Counted from the stretch's first letter, positions 7,671 through 17,000 are shown. The stretch: 64,000 nucleotides of DNA from Streptomyces sp. TSRI0281 (GCF_001905125.1 NZ_LWLE01000001.1:230771-294770), one strand, 5' to 3'. The notes: generated by a model not told the origin, from the letters alone. A program made the numbers and translations.

Positions 7671-8945
7671 ATGGCGGCAGGCGCCCCCAGGGTCTTCGTG
7701 TCACATCTCTCCGGTGTGCCGGTCTTCGACCCCAATGGTGATCAGGTCGGCAAGGTCCGTGACCTGGTGGCGATGCTGCGGGTCGGCGGCCGCCCGCCGA
7801 GGCTGCTCGGCATGGTCGTCGAGGTGCTCAGCCGGCGGCGGATCTTCCTGCCGATGACCCGGGTGACGGGCGTCGAGTCGGGCCAGGTCATCACCACGGG
7901 TGTGGTCAACATGCGGCGCTTCGAGCAGCGGCCCACCGAACGTCTGATCCTCGGGGAGTTCCTGGACCGGCGGGTCCGGCTGGTGGAGACCGGCGAGGAG
8001 GTCACCGTCCTCGATGTGGCGATCCAGCAGCTGCCGGCCCGCCGCGACTGGGAGATCGACAAGTACTTCGTCCGCAAGGGGCGCGGCGGGGCGCTGCGCC
8101 GCAAGGGCGAGACGCTGACGGTGGAGTGGTCGGCGGTCAGCGGGTTCTCGCTGGACGAGCACGGACAGGGCGCCGAGAGCCTGGTCGCCACGTTCGAGCG
8201 GCTGCGGCCCACCGATGTGGCCAACGCACTGCACCATCTGTCGCCCAAGCGCCGGGCCGAGGTCGCCGCCGCGCTGGACGACGACCGGCTCGCCGACGTC
8301 CTGGAGGAGCTGCCCGAGGACGACCAGGTGGAGATCATCGGCAAGCTCCAGGAGGAGCGGGCCGCCGATGTCCTGGAGGCGATGGACCCGGACGACGCGG
8401 CCGACCTGCTCTCCGAGCTGCCCGAGGAGGACAAGGAGCGGCTGCTGGCGCTGATGCGGCCGGACGACGCCGCCGATGTGCGCCGCCTGATGTCGTACGA
8501 GGAGCGGACCGCGGGCGGTCTGATGACGACCGAGCCGATCGTGCTGCGGCCGGACGCCACGGTCGCCGACGCGCTCGCCCGGGTCAGGCAGTCGGACCTG
8601 TCACCGGCGCTGGCGGCGCAGGTGTACGTCTGCCGGCCGCCGGACGAGACCCCGACAGGCAAGTACCTGGGCACGGTGCACTTCCAGCGGCTGCTGCGCG
8701 ACCCGCCGTTCACCCTGGTCAGCTCGATCGTCGACAGCGATCTGGTGCCGCTGTCCCCGGACACCCCGCTGCCGGTCGTGACCAGCTATCTGGCCGCGTA
8801 CAACATGGTCTCGGTGCCCGTCGTCGACGAGAGCGGCTCGCTGCTCGGCGCGGTGACGGTGGACGACGTCCTGGACCACCTGCTGCCCGACGACTGGCGT
8901 GAGACCGACTTCCACGGTGAGGAGGGGATCGCCCATGGCGGGTGA
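7671..8945 (+). CDS. MgtE N-terminal / CBS domain protein without a channel domain
   Basis: 424 residues. An N-terminal PRC-barrel-like region (FVSHLSGVPVFDPNGDQVGK) is followed by the MgtE superhelical domain made of repeats such as LEELPEDDQVEIIGKL and LSELPEEDKERLLALM. A CBS pair follows (MSYEERTAGGLMTTEPIVLR; PVVDESGSLLGAVTVDDVLD). The five-helix MgtE transmembrane domain is missing, as in mycobacterial Rv1232c. It therefore cannot transport by itself and may sense Mg or nucleotides for a partner. Start 7671 has AAGGAGG at 7656-7662. It overlaps the DUF1003 gene by 11 bp, implying translational coupling. Confidence 0.88.
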   Translation: MAAGAPRVFVSHLSGVPVFDPNGDQVGKVRDLVAMLRVGGRPPRLLGMVVEVLSRRRIFLPMTRVTGVESGQVITTGVVNMRRFEQRPTERLILGEFLDRRVRLVETGEEVTVLDVAIQQLPARRDWEIDKYFVRKGRGGALRRKGETLTVEWSAVSGFSLDEHGQGAESLVATFERLRPTDVANALHHLSPKRRAEVAAALDDDRLADVLEELPEDDQVEIIGKLQEERAADVLEAMDPDDAADLLSELPEEDKERLLALMRPDDAADVRRLMSYEERTAGGLMTTEPIVLRPDATVADALARVRQSDLSPALAAQVYVCRPPDETPTGKYLGTVHFQRLLRDPPFTLVSSIVDSDLVPLSPDTPLPVVTSYLAAYNMVSVPVVDESGSLLGAVTVDDVLDHLLPDDWRETDFHGEEGIAHGG

Positions 8946-9495
8946 GGAGCGTGCGAAGGCGGCGTCGACGGGCTCCTCCGGCATCGTGCGCCCGCCGCGG
9001 AACCGGATCGACCAGCCGAAGGACCCCCGGCGCAAGCTGCTGCCGGAGTACGACCCGGAGGCGTTCGGCCGGTTCTCCGAGCGGATCGCCCGGTTCCTGG
9101 GCACCGGACGGTTCATTGTCTGGATGACGCTGATCATCATCCTCTGGGTGCTGTGGAACATCTTCGCGCCGCGTGACCTGCGGTTCGACGGGTATCCGTT
9201 CATCTTCCTGACGCTGATGCTGTCGCTCCAGGCCTCGTACGCCGCTCCGCTGATCCTGCTCGCGCAGAACCGCCAGGACGACCGGGACCGGGTCACCCAC
9301 GAGCAGGACCGCAAGCAGAACGAGCGCTCCATCGCCGACACCGAGTACCTCACCCGGGAGATCGCCACGCTGCGGATGGGCCTCGGCGAGGTCGCCACCC
9401 GGGACTGGATCAGGTCGGAACTCCAGGACATGGTGAGGGACATGGACGACCGGCAGGTTCTCGCCCGGCCGGAGAGTGACGAAGGCGACCGCTGA
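8935..9495 (+). CDS. DUF1003 membrane protein
   Basis: 186 residues. It has two membrane helices around residues 65-110 (RFIVWMTLIIILWVLWNIFA and FIFLTLMLSLQASYAAPLIL), followed by AQNRQDDRDR, the DUF1003 signature, and a charged helical tail. The function is unknown, but the pairing with an MgtE-N/CBS protein is conserved across actinobacteria. The 11-bp overlap with that gene here suggests a common complex or process, perhaps with the soluble MgtE-like protein docking on this membrane partner. Start ATG 8935. Confidence 0.88.
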   Translation: MAGEERAKAASTGSSGIVRPPRNRIDQPKDPRRKLLPEYDPEAFGRFSERIARFLGTGRFIVWMTLIIILWVLWNIFAPRDLRFDGYPFIFLTLMLSLQASYAAPLILLAQNRQDDRDRVTHEQDRKQNERSIADTEYLTREIATLRMGLGEVATRDWIRSELQDMVRDMDDRQVLARPESDEGDR

Positions 9496-9537
9496 AGGGT
9501 TACCCGCGCGTACCGCCCTGCGCCGTACCATCGTCCT

Positions 9538-10671
9538 ATGGCTACGGAAGACGCGGTGCGTGAAGCACTGTCGACAGTGAACGACCCGGAGATCCACCGC
9601 CCGATCACCGAGCTGGGCATGGTGAAATCGGTCGAGATCGATGCTGACGGTGTAGTCGCTGTCACGGTGTATCTCACGGTCTCCGGCTGCCCGATGCGCG
9701 AGACGATCACCAAGAATGTGACCGACGCGGTCGCGCGGGTCGAAGGCGTCTCGCGCGTCGACGTCACGCTCGATGTGATGAGCGACGAACAGCGCAAGGA
9801 ACTCGCGTCCGCGCTGCGCGGCGGCACGGCCGAGCGCGAGGTCCCCTTCGCCCAGCCCGGCTCGCTGACCCGGGTGTACGCGGTCGCCTCCGGCAAGGGC
9901 GGCGTCGGCAAGTCCTCGGTGACGGTGAACCTCGCGGCGGCCATGGCGGCCGACGGGCTGAAGGTGGGCGTCGTGGACGCGGACATCTACGGGCACAGCG
10001 TGCCCCGGATGCTCGGCGCGGACGGCAAGCCGACCCAGGTCGAGAACATGATCATGCCGCCGTCCGCACACGGCGTGAAGGTCATCTCCATCGGCATGTT
10101 CACCCCGGGCAACGCCCCGGTGGTGTGGCGCGGGCCCATGCTGCACCGCGCGCTTCAGCAGTTCCTCGCCGATGTGTACTGGGGCGACCTGGACGTGCTG
10201 CTGCTCGACCTGCCGCCGGGCACCGGTGACATCGCGATCTCCGTCGCACAGCTCGTGCCGAACGCGGAGATCCTGGTCGTCACGACCCCGCAGCAGGCCG
10301 CGGCCGAGGTCGCCGAGCGGGCCGGCTCCATCGCCGTACAGACCCACCAGAAGATCGTCGGCGTCGTCGAGAACATGTCGGGCATGCCGTGCCCGCACTG
10401 CGACGAGATGGTCGATGTGTTCGGATCGGGCGGCGGCGCGCGGGTCGCGGAGGGCCTGACGCGGACGGTCGGCGCCGAGGTTCCGGTGCTCGGTTCCATC
10501 CCGATCGACCTGCGGCTGCGCGAGGGCGGCGACGAGGGCAAGCCGGTGGTCCTGTCCGACCCCGACTCCCCGGCCGGCAGCGCGCTGCGGTCCATCGCGG
10601 AGAAGCTGAGCGGCCGTCAGCGCGGCCTGTCCGGCATGTCGCTGGGCATCACCCCCCGCAACAAGTTCTGA
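9538..10671 (+). CDS. mrp: Mrp/ApbC (NBP35-type) Fe-S cluster carrier ATPase
   Basis: 377 residues. An N-terminal MIP18/DUF59 domain (VREALSTVNDPEIHRPITEL) precedes a MinD/NBP35 P-loop domain with the deviant Walker A GKGGVGKSS. The cluster-ligating CPHC appears in GMPCPHCDEMVDVFG. These proteins bind and transfer 4Fe-4S clusters to apo-enzymes in the cytosol. A -10-like TACCAT (9526-9531) lies 6 nt before ATG 9538, indicating a leaderless mRNA. A hairpin at 10685-10719 follows the stop. Position next to the TatB/HtrA cluster matches actinobacterial gene order. Confidence 0.95.
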   Translation: MATEDAVREALSTVNDPEIHRPITELGMVKSVEIDADGVVAVTVYLTVSGCPMRETITKNVTDAVARVEGVSRVDVTLDVMSDEQRKELASALRGGTAEREVPFAQPGSLTRVYAVASGKGGVGKSSVTVNLAAAMAADGLKVGVVDADIYGHSVPRMLGADGKPTQVENMIMPPSAHGVKVISIGMFTPGNAPVVWRGPMLHRALQQFLADVYWGDLDVLLLDLPPGTGDIAISVAQLVPNAEILVVTTPQQAAAEVAERAGSIAVQTHQKIVGVVENMSGMPCPHCDEMVDVFGSGGGARVAEGLTRTVGAEVPVLGSIPIDLRLREGGDEGKPVVLSDPDSPAGSALRSIAEKLSGRQRGLSGMSLGITPRNKF

Positions 10672-10684
10672 CACCCACCGGCCC

Positions 10685-10719
10685 GACAGCGCGGTCCCGG
10701 CCCCCGGTACCGCGCTGTC
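10685..10719 (+). terminator. Rho-independent-type hairpin after mrp
   Basis: GACAGCGCGGT (10685-10695) pairs perfectly with ACCGCGCTGTC (10709-10719) across a 13-nt loop, 14 bp past the mrp stop. No T-run follows, as is common in Streptomyces. Confidence 0.65.
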
Positions 10720-10722
10720 CTC

Positions 10723-10764
10723 GGTCCCGGCACCGCTGATCCCGGTCCCGGCACCGCTGATCCC
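10723..10764. repeat. Two tandem copies of a 21-bp unit
   Basis: The unit beginning GGTCCCGGCACCGCTGAT occurs twice in tandem (10723-10743 and 10744-10764) between mrp and the converging gene. No coding role is apparent; likely slippage-derived spacer DNA. Confidence 0.8.
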
Positions 10765-10811
10765 GGTCGCCGGGCGGACGCTTCCGCCCGCCCGACAGTC
10801 TCCGGGTTCGC

Positions 10812-11471
10812 CTAGGCGTACGTGGTGATGTCGCCGATCACCGCGAACCCCAGCCCGTACGCGCTCATCCCCCGCCCGTACGCCCCGATGTGCACACCAC
10901 CGTGCGCCGAACCGGCCAGCACCCAGCCGAACTCGGACTCGCGGTAGTGGAACTCCACCGGAGCGCCGTCCACCGGAAGTGAGAGCTTCGACCAGGGCGG
11001 GGTGCCGAGGTCGTCGGCGAGTTCGAACGCCGTCTCGGTCTGCTGGTCCAGCCAGTCGTCCCGCAGCACGTGGTCCAGCTGCGGCGGCCAGGTGTATGCC
11101 AGGAGGCCGGAGCCCGCCAGCCAGGCCGCCGAGGAGACGGTGGTGGCGTCCAGCACCCCCGTACCGTCACCGCTGCGCCGCACCGGGCTGCTGGCCACGG
11201 TCACGACGACCGCGAAGCGCTCCTTCTCCGGGCGCGCGTCGGACCGCACCAAGGGCTCGTCACCGTGTCCGGTGGAACCGTGCTGCACCGTGCCGTCCGC
11301 CGCGGTGCCGACCTGCATCGGCCAGCGTGGCCCGGTGAATGCCTCGTCCAGCCCGTACCACGGGAACGGCGCCCGCAGATATCCGTCGACCGTACGCCGG
11401 GTCGCCGGCACCCCCTCTGCGGTGACTGTGCTGGGCGCACCTTCCGCCCCTACCCGACTCGTCGTCTCCAT
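10812..11471 (-). CDS. Conserved hypothetical protein
   Basis: About 219 residues, soluble, without a recognisable domain. Features include GYLRAPFPWYGLDEAFTGPR near the start, a valine-rich strand RFAVVVTVASSPVRRSGDG, and a glycine-rich end GAYGRGMSAYGLGFAVIGDI. ATG 11471 is chosen because GAGGAGG lies 9-10 nt upstream; the longer in-frame start at 11543 lacks such support. It lies between mrp and tatB, a position occupied by unrelated genes in mycobacteria, so it is probably a Streptomyces-specific neighbour. No function proposed. Confidence 0.65.
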   Translation of the reverse strand: METTSRVGAEGAPSTVTAEGVPATRRTVDGYLRAPFPWYGLDEAFTGPRWPMQVGTAADGTVQHGSTGHGDEPLVRSDARPEKERFAVVVTVASSPVRRSGDGTGVLDATTVSSAAWLAGSGLLAYTWPPQLDHVLRDDWLDQQTETAFELADDLGTPPWSKLSLPVDGAPVEFHYRESEFGWVLAGSAHGGVHIGAYGRGMSAYGLGFAVIGDITTYA

Positions 11472-11596
11472 CTGCCCGGCCGCCTCCTCGATCTGTTCCG
11501 ATCCGGAGCGGCCCGCCCCCCGCGGGCTCGGGCGTCCTCGCAACCGGACAGATGGAGAATAGCCATACCGTACGGACGAGTCGGGATTGACCGGTC

Positions 11597-12097
11597 TCAG
11601 GTGGCGTCTGCGTCGAACGGCGGGCGCTCGTCCTTGGCCGGCGGCGCGGGCTTCTTGAGCAGGTCAGGGGTGGTGGAGGAGCCATTCACCGTGCCGTCGG
11701 ACGCACCGCCGGACGACTCCTTCGCCGAGCCGTTCGCCGCACTGTCGGCGGAAGCGGAGGACACGCTCCCGCGCCCGTTCACCGCGTCGGTGACCTCGGC
11801 CATCTCCTTGCGGAGGTCGAAGCTCTCGCGGATCTCCTTCAGCCCCAGGTCGTCGTTGCCGTCCATCAGCTGCTTGCGGACGAACGTCTTGGGGTTGAGG
11901 TCCTCGAACTCGAAGTCCTTGAACTGCGGACCGAGCTCCGAGCGGATGTCTTCCTTGGCGCTGTCCGAGAACTCGCGGATCTTGCGAATGGTGCGCGTGA
12001 CGTCCTGAATGACCTTCGGCAGCTTCTCGGGGCCGAAGACCAGTACGGCGAGAACCACGAGCGTCAGCAGCTCCAGTGCGCCTATGTCATTGAACAC
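11597..12097 (-). CDS. tatB: Twin-arginine translocase subunit TatB
   Basis: 166 residues with the Tat A/B architecture: an N-terminal membrane helix (ELLTLVVLAVLVFGPEKLP), hinge, amphipathic helix (VIQDVTRTIRKIREFSDSAK), then a long acidic/serine-rich tail. The FGPEKLPK sequence and tail length fit TatB rather than TatA. TatB with TatC forms the receptor for twin-arginine signal peptides at the membrane. It is the last gene of the sigma/anti-sigma/htrA/tatB set and starts 119 bp after htrA ends; co-transcription is plausible. Confidence 0.93.
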   Translation of the reverse strand: MFNDIGALELLTLVVLAVLVFGPEKLPKVIQDVTRTIRKIREFSDSAKEDIRSELGPQFKDFEFEDLNPKTFVRKQLMDGNDDLGLKEIRESFDLRKEMAEVTDAVNGRGSVSSASADSAANGSAKESSGGASDGTVNGSSTTPDLLKKPAPPAKDERPPFDADAT

Positions 12098-12215
12098 CTA
12101 GCTGCTCCTCGTGTTCTCCGCGTGTTCTCCGGGTCTTCCCCACCAGGCCGGATGACGGCCCGGACCGCTCAACGGTACCTGTCGAAGCTGTCCGGGCGGT
12201 ACCTTCCGGTGGCCG

Positions 12216-13973
12216 TTACGTGCCGCTCGCCGAGCCGAGCGTCAAAGTCATGGACAGCTCTTTACCACCGCGGGTCAGTCGGAGGGCGAGCCGATCGCCG
12301 GGGCGGTGGGCACGGATCTTCACGATCAGCTCCTCGCCGCTGTGCACCCGCTGGCCCTGCACCTCGGTGATGACGTCGCCCGGCCTGATCCCGGCCTTCG
12401 CCCCGGGGCCGCCGGTGGTGACCGCGGGCCCGCCGTCGGCGCCCTTCGCACCGACCTTGGCCCCGTCACCGGTGTACTTCATGTCCAGGGTGACGCCGAT
12501 CACCGGGTGGGTCGCCCGGCCGGTGTTGATCAGCTCCTCGGCGACGCGCTTGCCCTGGTTGATGGGTATGGCGAAGCCGAGGCCGATGGAACCGGACTGG
12601 GCGCCCTCGGATCCGGCGCCGCTGTCCGCCGCGCGTATGGCGCTGTTGATCCCGATGACATGCGCCTGGGCGTCGACGAGCGGGCCGCCGGAGTTCCCGG
12701 GGTTGATCGGAGCGTCGGTCTGGAGTGCGTCGACATAACTGACGTCGGTGCCGTCGCCCTTCTCGCCACCGGCGGTGATCGGCCGCTGCTTGGCGCTGAT
12801 GATGCCGGAGGTGACCGTGTTCGACAGGTCGAAGGGGGCACCGATGGCCACCACCGGGTCGCCCACCTGCACATTGTCGGAGTTGCCGAGGGGCAGCGGC
12901 TTGAGTCCGGAGACTCCGGTGACCTTGACGACGGCCAGGTCGTAGCCGCTGTCCTTGCCGACGATCTCGGCGGCCGCGGTCTCGCCGCCGCTGAACGTCA
13001 CGGTGATGTCGCCACTGGAGCCGGCCGGGGAGACGACATGGTTGTTGGTGAGGATGTGGCCCTTGTTGTCGAGGACGAAGCCGGTGCCGGTGCCGGACTC
13101 CGACGCACCGCTGACATGCAGGGTGACGACGCTGGGCAGGGCGCTGGCGGCGATCCCGGCGACGCTGTCGGGTGCCCGGCCACCGCTGTCCCGGCCCGTC
13201 TGGGGAAGCTCGACGCTGGTCAGGCCACCGTTGCGCTCGACGTAGGCGCCGATTCCGCCGCCTATGCCGCCCGCGACCACGGCGAGCAGGACGGCCCCGA
13301 TGAGGACGGTGCCCCGGCGGCTCTTCCCGCGCCCGACGGGTTCGGTGCCGAGCGGGGGGCCCGGCTGGGTCAGGGGCTGCCGCGGCGCCCCCCAGGGGTC
13401 GTACTGGAGCCACTGGGAGGGCGGCTGCTGACCGGACTGCTGCGGGACCTGCTGCGCCTGCGGGTGGGGCGGCAGGTGCTGCGGCGGGGCCTGGGGCGGT
13501 ATGCCGCCGGGCACCGGTCCGGGCGGCGGAACCTGATCGACGGCGACGGGAGCCCCGTTCGTCGCGGCGTACTGCGGGGGTACGGGGGTCCCGTGCGCCG
13601 GGGTCGGCACGGGTCGCTGCACGGGGGGCGCGGGCGCCCACGGGCCGGGGCCGCCGTAGGGCGGAGTGCTGTACTCGTCGGGCTCGTGCAGCGGCCGCAT
13701 CGCGGGGGCGGGCCGGAGCGGCTCGTCGGCCGGGAGTGCGGGCGTCGGCACACCGGGGACCGGTTGTTCCGATACCGCCGTGCTCCCCGTCCCGGCCGCG
13801 TCCTTCACACCCGTCCCGGGCGCGTCCATCACACCCGTCGCGTCTGCCGTATCCGCGGCTCCTGCGGAGTCCTCGGCGGGAGATACGCCTTCCGGTTCCG
13901 TGCGACCGCTGCGTCCCGTCGTGGGACGGCTCCACCACTTCGCCTTGGGCCCGGTGGGCTTCGCGTCGTCCAT
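12216..13973 (-). CDS. htrA: Membrane-anchored HtrA/DegP-type serine protease with PDZ domain
   Basis: 585 residues. A long Pro/Gln/Gly-rich cytosolic region (about 1-215) precedes one membrane helix (GTVLIGAVLLAVVAGGIGGG). A trypsin-like domain follows with triad pieces ILTNNHVV (His), YDLAVVKV (Asp) and NPGNSGGPLV (Ser), and then a C-terminal PDZ domain (GIRPGDVITEVQGQRVHSGE). The protease domain faces outside and probably degrades or refolds damaged secreted proteins. It sits directly after the ECF sigma/anti-sigma pair, as in the mycobacterial sigE-rseA-htrA-tatB cluster, consistent with an envelope-stress role. Confidence 0.95.
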   Translation of the reverse strand: MDDAKPTGPKAKWWSRPTTGRSGRTEPEGVSPAEDSAGAADTADATGVMDAPGTGVKDAAGTGSTAVSEQPVPGVPTPALPADEPLRPAPAMRPLHEPDEYSTPPYGGPGPWAPAPPVQRPVPTPAHGTPVPPQYAATNGAPVAVDQVPPPGPVPGGIPPQAPPQHLPPHPQAQQVPQQSGQQPPSQWLQYDPWGAPRQPLTQPGPPLGTEPVGRGKSRRGTVLIGAVLLAVVAGGIGGGIGAYVERNGGLTSVELPQTGRDSGGRAPDSVAGIAASALPSVVTLHVSGASESGTGTGFVLDNKGHILTNNHVVSPAGSSGDITVTFSGGETAAAEIVGKDSGYDLAVVKVTGVSGLKPLPLGNSDNVQVGDPVVAIGAPFDLSNTVTSGIISAKQRPITAGGEKGDGTDVSYVDALQTDAPINPGNSGGPLVDAQAHVIGINSAIRAADSGAGSEGAQSGSIGLGFAIPINQGKRVAEELINTGRATHPVIGVTLDMKYTGDGAKVGAKGADGGPAVTTGGPGAKAGIRPGDVITEVQGQRVHSGEELIVKIRAHRPGDRLALRLTRGGKELSMTLTLGSASGT

Positions 13974-14062
13974 GATCTCCCCGCAACTGGCCTCTGTACG
14001 CCCCCACAGGGGCGTCCCTCCCGGAATTCAACCAGGTTTGCGAATCCCCGCGCAGGGCCCCG

Positions 14063-15058
14063 TCAGCGCCGGGGGAAGAGCGGGAGTGCGTGATCGTTGG
14101 GCAGCAGCGCGGAGGCGGGTGCGGACGGGGCGGCCGACTTCGGCGCCGGGGCACCGCCGAGCGCCGCGGCGAGCAGCGACGTGGTGCCGGTCGGCCGTAT
14201 CAGCGGGGGCACGGAGACATTCAGGACGGGGAGGACGAACGGGTGCCCGGTGAGCGGCGCGGCACTGAGCGACGAGGGCACTGCCGCGAGCATCTGCGGG
14301 GCCATGGGGGCCCGGACGGTCGGCGAGGCCGAGGGAACCGCGGTGGAGCCGATCGCCGGACGGTCGCCGTCCACGGCGAGCGCGCCACCGGCCCTGCGGC
14401 TGGCCGCGCTGCCGCTCTCGGCCCGCGCGTCGGCGTCGAGCGGGGTCACGTTGCTGCCCGCGCCCTCGGCCCGGAGCGCGGTGTCGGGAGTGGAGTCCAG
14501 GGGGAGGGTGCCACCGAGGGCGATGGCGGCCAGCGATACGGCGCTGGCCGCGGCGAAGGCGATTCTCCGGCCGCGCCAGGGCGAACGGTCGGCGTCACGG
14601 GCCACGTCGTGTATGCGGAAGACGCCGTGGGAGCCGCCGCCCGGCAGGACCGCGGTGGAGCCGTGCCCGGCGGGGAGGTAACCGAAGCTGTCGAGCGGCG
14701 AGGAGCCCGGAGCCGGGTCCGTACGGCTGCCGCCGGAGGGCCGCATGGTGGGGAAGAACTCGTCGGCGAAGCGTCCGCTGCCGCCGAACGGTCCGCCCGG
14801 GCCGCTGTCGCCGCCACTGGGACCCCCGGGAAGGCCCTGCAGACGGGCCAGGAACCCCTCGGAGGGCGAGGGTGAGCTGGACAGGGCGAAGGCACTCTTC
14901 AGGCGCCGCTGGGCGTCGGCCTCGGCCTTGCACTTGGGACAGGTGGCCAGATGGGCCAGGACCCGTTCACGGGCATCATGTTTCAGCTCACCGTCGACAA
15001 GCGCGGCGAGCCGGTCCCCCAGATGCTGCTCCGCGGGGGTCGGTCCTGTACCACTCAC
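14063..15058 (-). CDS. Membrane anti-sigma factor with N-terminal zinc-finger (zf-HC2)
   Basis: 331 residues. The N-terminal anti-sigma domain has [20 protein letters not shown] and then [12 protein letters not shown], giving the H-x3-C-x2-C zinc motif (ZAS type). One membrane helix follows near the middle ([20 protein letters not shown]). The extracytoplasmic part is low-complexity. It should hold the adjacent ECF sigma inactive at the membrane until stress. Its GTG start (15058) overlaps the sigma stop in a GTGA, ensuring coupled synthesis in near-equal amounts. It corresponds in position to mycobacterial RseA; the C-terminal half is much longer than in RseA. Confidence 0.9.
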   Translation of the reverse strand: MSGTGPTPAEQHLGDRLAALVDGELKHDARERVLAHLATCPKCKAEADAQRRLKSAFALSSSPSPSEGFLARLQGLPGGPSGGDSGPGGPFGGSGRFADEFFPTMRPSGGSRTDPAPGSSPLDSFGYLPAGHGSTAVLPGGGSHGVFRIHDVARDADRSPWRGRRIAFAAASAVSLAAIALGGTLPLDSTPDTALRAEGAGSNVTPLDADARAESGSAASRRAGGALAVDGDRPAIGSTAVPSASPTVRAPMAPQMLAAVPSSLSAAPLTGHPFVLPVLNVSVPPLIRPTGTTSLLAAALGGAPAPKSAAPSAPASALLPNDHALPLFPRR

Positions 15059-15816
15059 GCCGATCCGACCTCCCCTGCCATGACCGCGTCCGCCAGGGAG
15101 CGCTGCTCGGCGCGGGCCTCGGGCGAACGGTGCTTGAGCGCCTTGCGCAGGTGCGAGCGGCCGCGGTGGATACGGCTGCGCACGGTGCCGAGCTTCACGC
15201 CGAGGGTCGCGGCGATCTCCTCGTAGCTGAGCCCCTCGATGTCGCAGAGCACCACGGCCGCGCGGAATTCGGGCGCGAGGGTGTCCAGGGCCTGCTGCAC
15301 GTCGGCGTCGAAATGGGTGTCGTTGAAGACCTGCTGCGGGGACGGCTCGCGGCTCGGGAGCCGCTCGGCGGCGTCGTCGCCCAGGGAGTCGAAACGGATC
15401 CGCTGCTTACGGCGGACCATGTCCAGGAAGAGATTGGTGGTGATGCGGTGCAGCCAGCCCTCGAACGTGCCGGGGGTGTAGGTCGACAGGGAACGGAACA
15501 CCCGGACGAAAACTTCCTGGGTGAGGTCCTCGGCATCGTGCTGGTTGCCCGTCAGCCGGTAGGCAAGGCGGTACACACGTCCGCTGTGCGTGCTGACGAT
15601 CTCTTCCCATGAGGGCGGGGTCCACGCCTGAGAGTCCGCATCTGAGGCGAAGGTCGCGGTCGTTGCGGAGTCGTTGGAAGAACGGTCAGCAATGTTGGTC
15701 ACGGATTTCGGCTCACCCGCCGACCCGAGAAGGCGCCGCAGCACCCCTCTCCGATCCACAGGCGCAGCCGCACCTCCCCTATCGGCTCTGGTGGTGTCCA
15801 GTGGAGCCCCTACCAT
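15055..15816 (-). CDS. ECF RNA polymerase sigma factor (mycobacterial SigE-like position)
   Basis: About 253 residues. Region 2 is clear ([37 protein letters not shown]), as is region 4 ([20 protein letters not shown] followed by [13 protein letters not shown]). The ATG at 15816 follows GAGGTGG closely; an in-frame GTG 6 nt upstream (15822) and another at 15702 are alternatives, because the first 40 residues are poorly conserved. It directs polymerase to stress promoters, likely including htrA. The GTGA overlap with the anti-sigma gene is diagnostic of a regulated pair. Note that S. coelicolor 'SigE' is a different protein, so no symbol is assigned. Confidence 0.92.
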   Translation of the reverse strand: MVGAPLDTTRADRGGAAAPVDRRGVLRRLLGSAGEPKSVTNIADRSSNDSATTATFASDADSQAWTPPSWEEIVSTHSGRVYRLAYRLTGNQHDAEDLTQEVFVRVFRSLSTYTPGTFEGWLHRITTNLFLDMVRRKQRIRFDSLGDDAAERLPSREPSPQQVFNDTHFDADVQQALDTLAPEFRAAVVLCDIEGLSYEEIAATLGVKLGTVRSRIHRGRSHLRKALKHRSPEARAEQRSLADAVMAGEVGSA

Positions 15817-15986
15817 AGCCACCTCGCCCGTTAGCTCCGGATAAGCCTTTTTTCCTGCTGGGGCCGGGCGTCGCCCGGGAACTGCCGGCGCACGGTCGCG
15901 GGCCCGATCCGCGGGCCCGTTCGCTGCGCTTTCCCCTGTCCTTACACAACGCCCGGTCCCATCTGCGGGTTCCCGGGTCCAGCGGA

Positions 15987-15992
15987 TACAGT
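15987..15992 (+). promoter_or_regulatory. -10 box for the methyltransferase gene
   Basis: TACAGT at 15987-15992 predicts transcription starting near 15999. That would leave the annotated TTG (15998) at or before the 5' end, and leaves the AGGAGAGGG at 16017-16025 inside the leader. This bears on the start codon choice for the downstream gene. Confidence 0.5.
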
Positions 15993-15997
15993 CACCG

Positions 15998-16663
15998 TTG
16001 CGCCAACTACGGGGTCAGGAGAGGGTCATTACCGCCAACCGGCAGACGAGCTGGGCGTTCGCCGACGCCTTTGTCGCCGAGGACGAAGCACTGCGCTGGG
16101 CCCGGGAGCGGGCCCGCGAGGCAGGGCTGCGCTCGGTGTCCCCAGGCACCGGTTCCGCGCTGCGCCTGCTCGCTGCCGCCGTGGACGCCAAAGCGGTGGC
16201 GGAGATCGGGACCGGAACAGGCGTGTCCGGCATCCATCTGCTGCACGGAATGCGCCCGGACGGCGTACTGACCACGGTCGATCCGGAACCGGAACGCCAG
16301 CAGTTCGCCCGCGAGGCCTTTCGCGCGGCGGGCTTCGCCGCGAACCGGGCCCGGTTCATCCCCGGGCGCGCGCTGGACGTCCTGCCCAGGCTCGCGGACG
16401 GCGGGTACGACCTCGTCTTCTGCGACGGCGACAGGCTGGAGAGCCTGGACTGCCTCGCTGAATCGTTGCGCCTGCTGCGACCGGGCGGACTGGTCTGTTT
16501 CGAGGGCGTTTTCGCGGACGGCCGCACGGTCGACTCCGCCGCCCAGCCCGCCGAGGTGCTGCGCCTGCGCGAGCTGCTGCGTGCCGTTCGGGAGAGCCAG
16601 GAGCTGATGTCGACGCTGCTGCCGGTCGGTGACGGGCTGCTCTGTGCGGTCCGTCGCGGCTGA
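15998..16663 (+). CDS. SAM-dependent O-methyltransferase (class I, caffeoyl-CoA/COMT type)
   Basis: About 211-221 residues. It has the SAM-binding motif [19 protein letters not shown], the acidic loop [14 protein letters not shown], and [10 protein letters not shown] with the metal-site aspartates typical of family 3 O-methyltransferases. It is divergent from the sigma gene, as with mycobacterial Rv1220c. The only canonical start is TTG 15998, which lacks a Shine-Dalgarno and coincides with the predicted transcription start. The AGGAG at 16017-16021 is ideally placed for ATT at 16028 (protein beginning [15 protein letters not shown]), raising a non-canonical AUU start. The substrate is unknown. 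Confidence 0.88.
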   Translation: MRQLRGQERVITANRQTSWAFADAFVAEDEALRWARERAREAGLRSVSPGTGSALRLLAAAVDAKAVAEIGTGTGVSGIHLLHGMRPDGVLTTVDPEPERQQFAREAFRAAGFAANRARFIPGRALDVLPRLADGGYDLVFCDGDRLESLDCLAESLRLLRPGGLVCFEGVFADGRTVDSAAQPAEVLRLRELLRAVRESQELMSTLLPVGDGLLCAVRRG

Positions 16664-16775
16664 CGGCCGTTCCGCCCGTTCCGCCCGCCGCATCCGTCGC
16701 GCGCCACCCGGCGCGCCCGTTCCACGCCCTTCGCCCGGCGCGTTCACGTATCCGCCGGTCATCCCCCTGAACGCG

Positions 16776-16812
16776 CCACTGCCCCGGCACGGTATCCGTG
16801 CCGGGGCAGTGG
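16776..16812. terminator. Bidirectional 15-bp perfect hairpin
   Basis: CCACTGCCCCGGCAC (16776-16790) pairs with GTGCCGGGGCAGTGG (16798-16812) around a 7-nt loop. It sits between the converging methyltransferase and DUF3117 genes and can terminate both. Confidence 0.85.
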
Positions 16813-16832
16813 TCGCGTGTGGGCGTTCCGCG

Positions 16833-17000
16833 TCAGCCGACGACCTTCTTCAGGGCATCGCCGAGGGCATCGGCCTCGTCCGGAGTCAGCTCGACAACAA
16901 GCCGACCGCCGCCTTCGAGCGGAACGCGCATGACGATGCCCCGCCCCTCCTTTGTCACCTCGAGCGGGCCGTCGCCCGTCCGCGGCTTCATGGCCGCCAT
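16833..17000 (-). CDS. DUF3117 small protein
   Basis: A 55-residue protein: MAAMKPRTGDGPLEVTKEG, then GIVMRVPLEGGGRLVVELTP and ending DEADALGDALKKVVG. The DUF3117 family is nearly universal in actinobacteria (mycobacterial Rv1211) and of unknown function. The compact beta-rich body with a short C-terminal helix suggests a small folded regulator or subunit. Its neighbourhood (Tag, DivIVA-like, FolP2-like) is the same as in mycobacteria. It terminates at the hairpin 16776-16812. Identification is by whole-length resemblance. Confidence 0.9.
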   Translation of the reverse strand: MAAMKPRTGDGPLEVTKEGRGIVMRVPLEGGGRLVVELTPDEADALGDALKKVVG

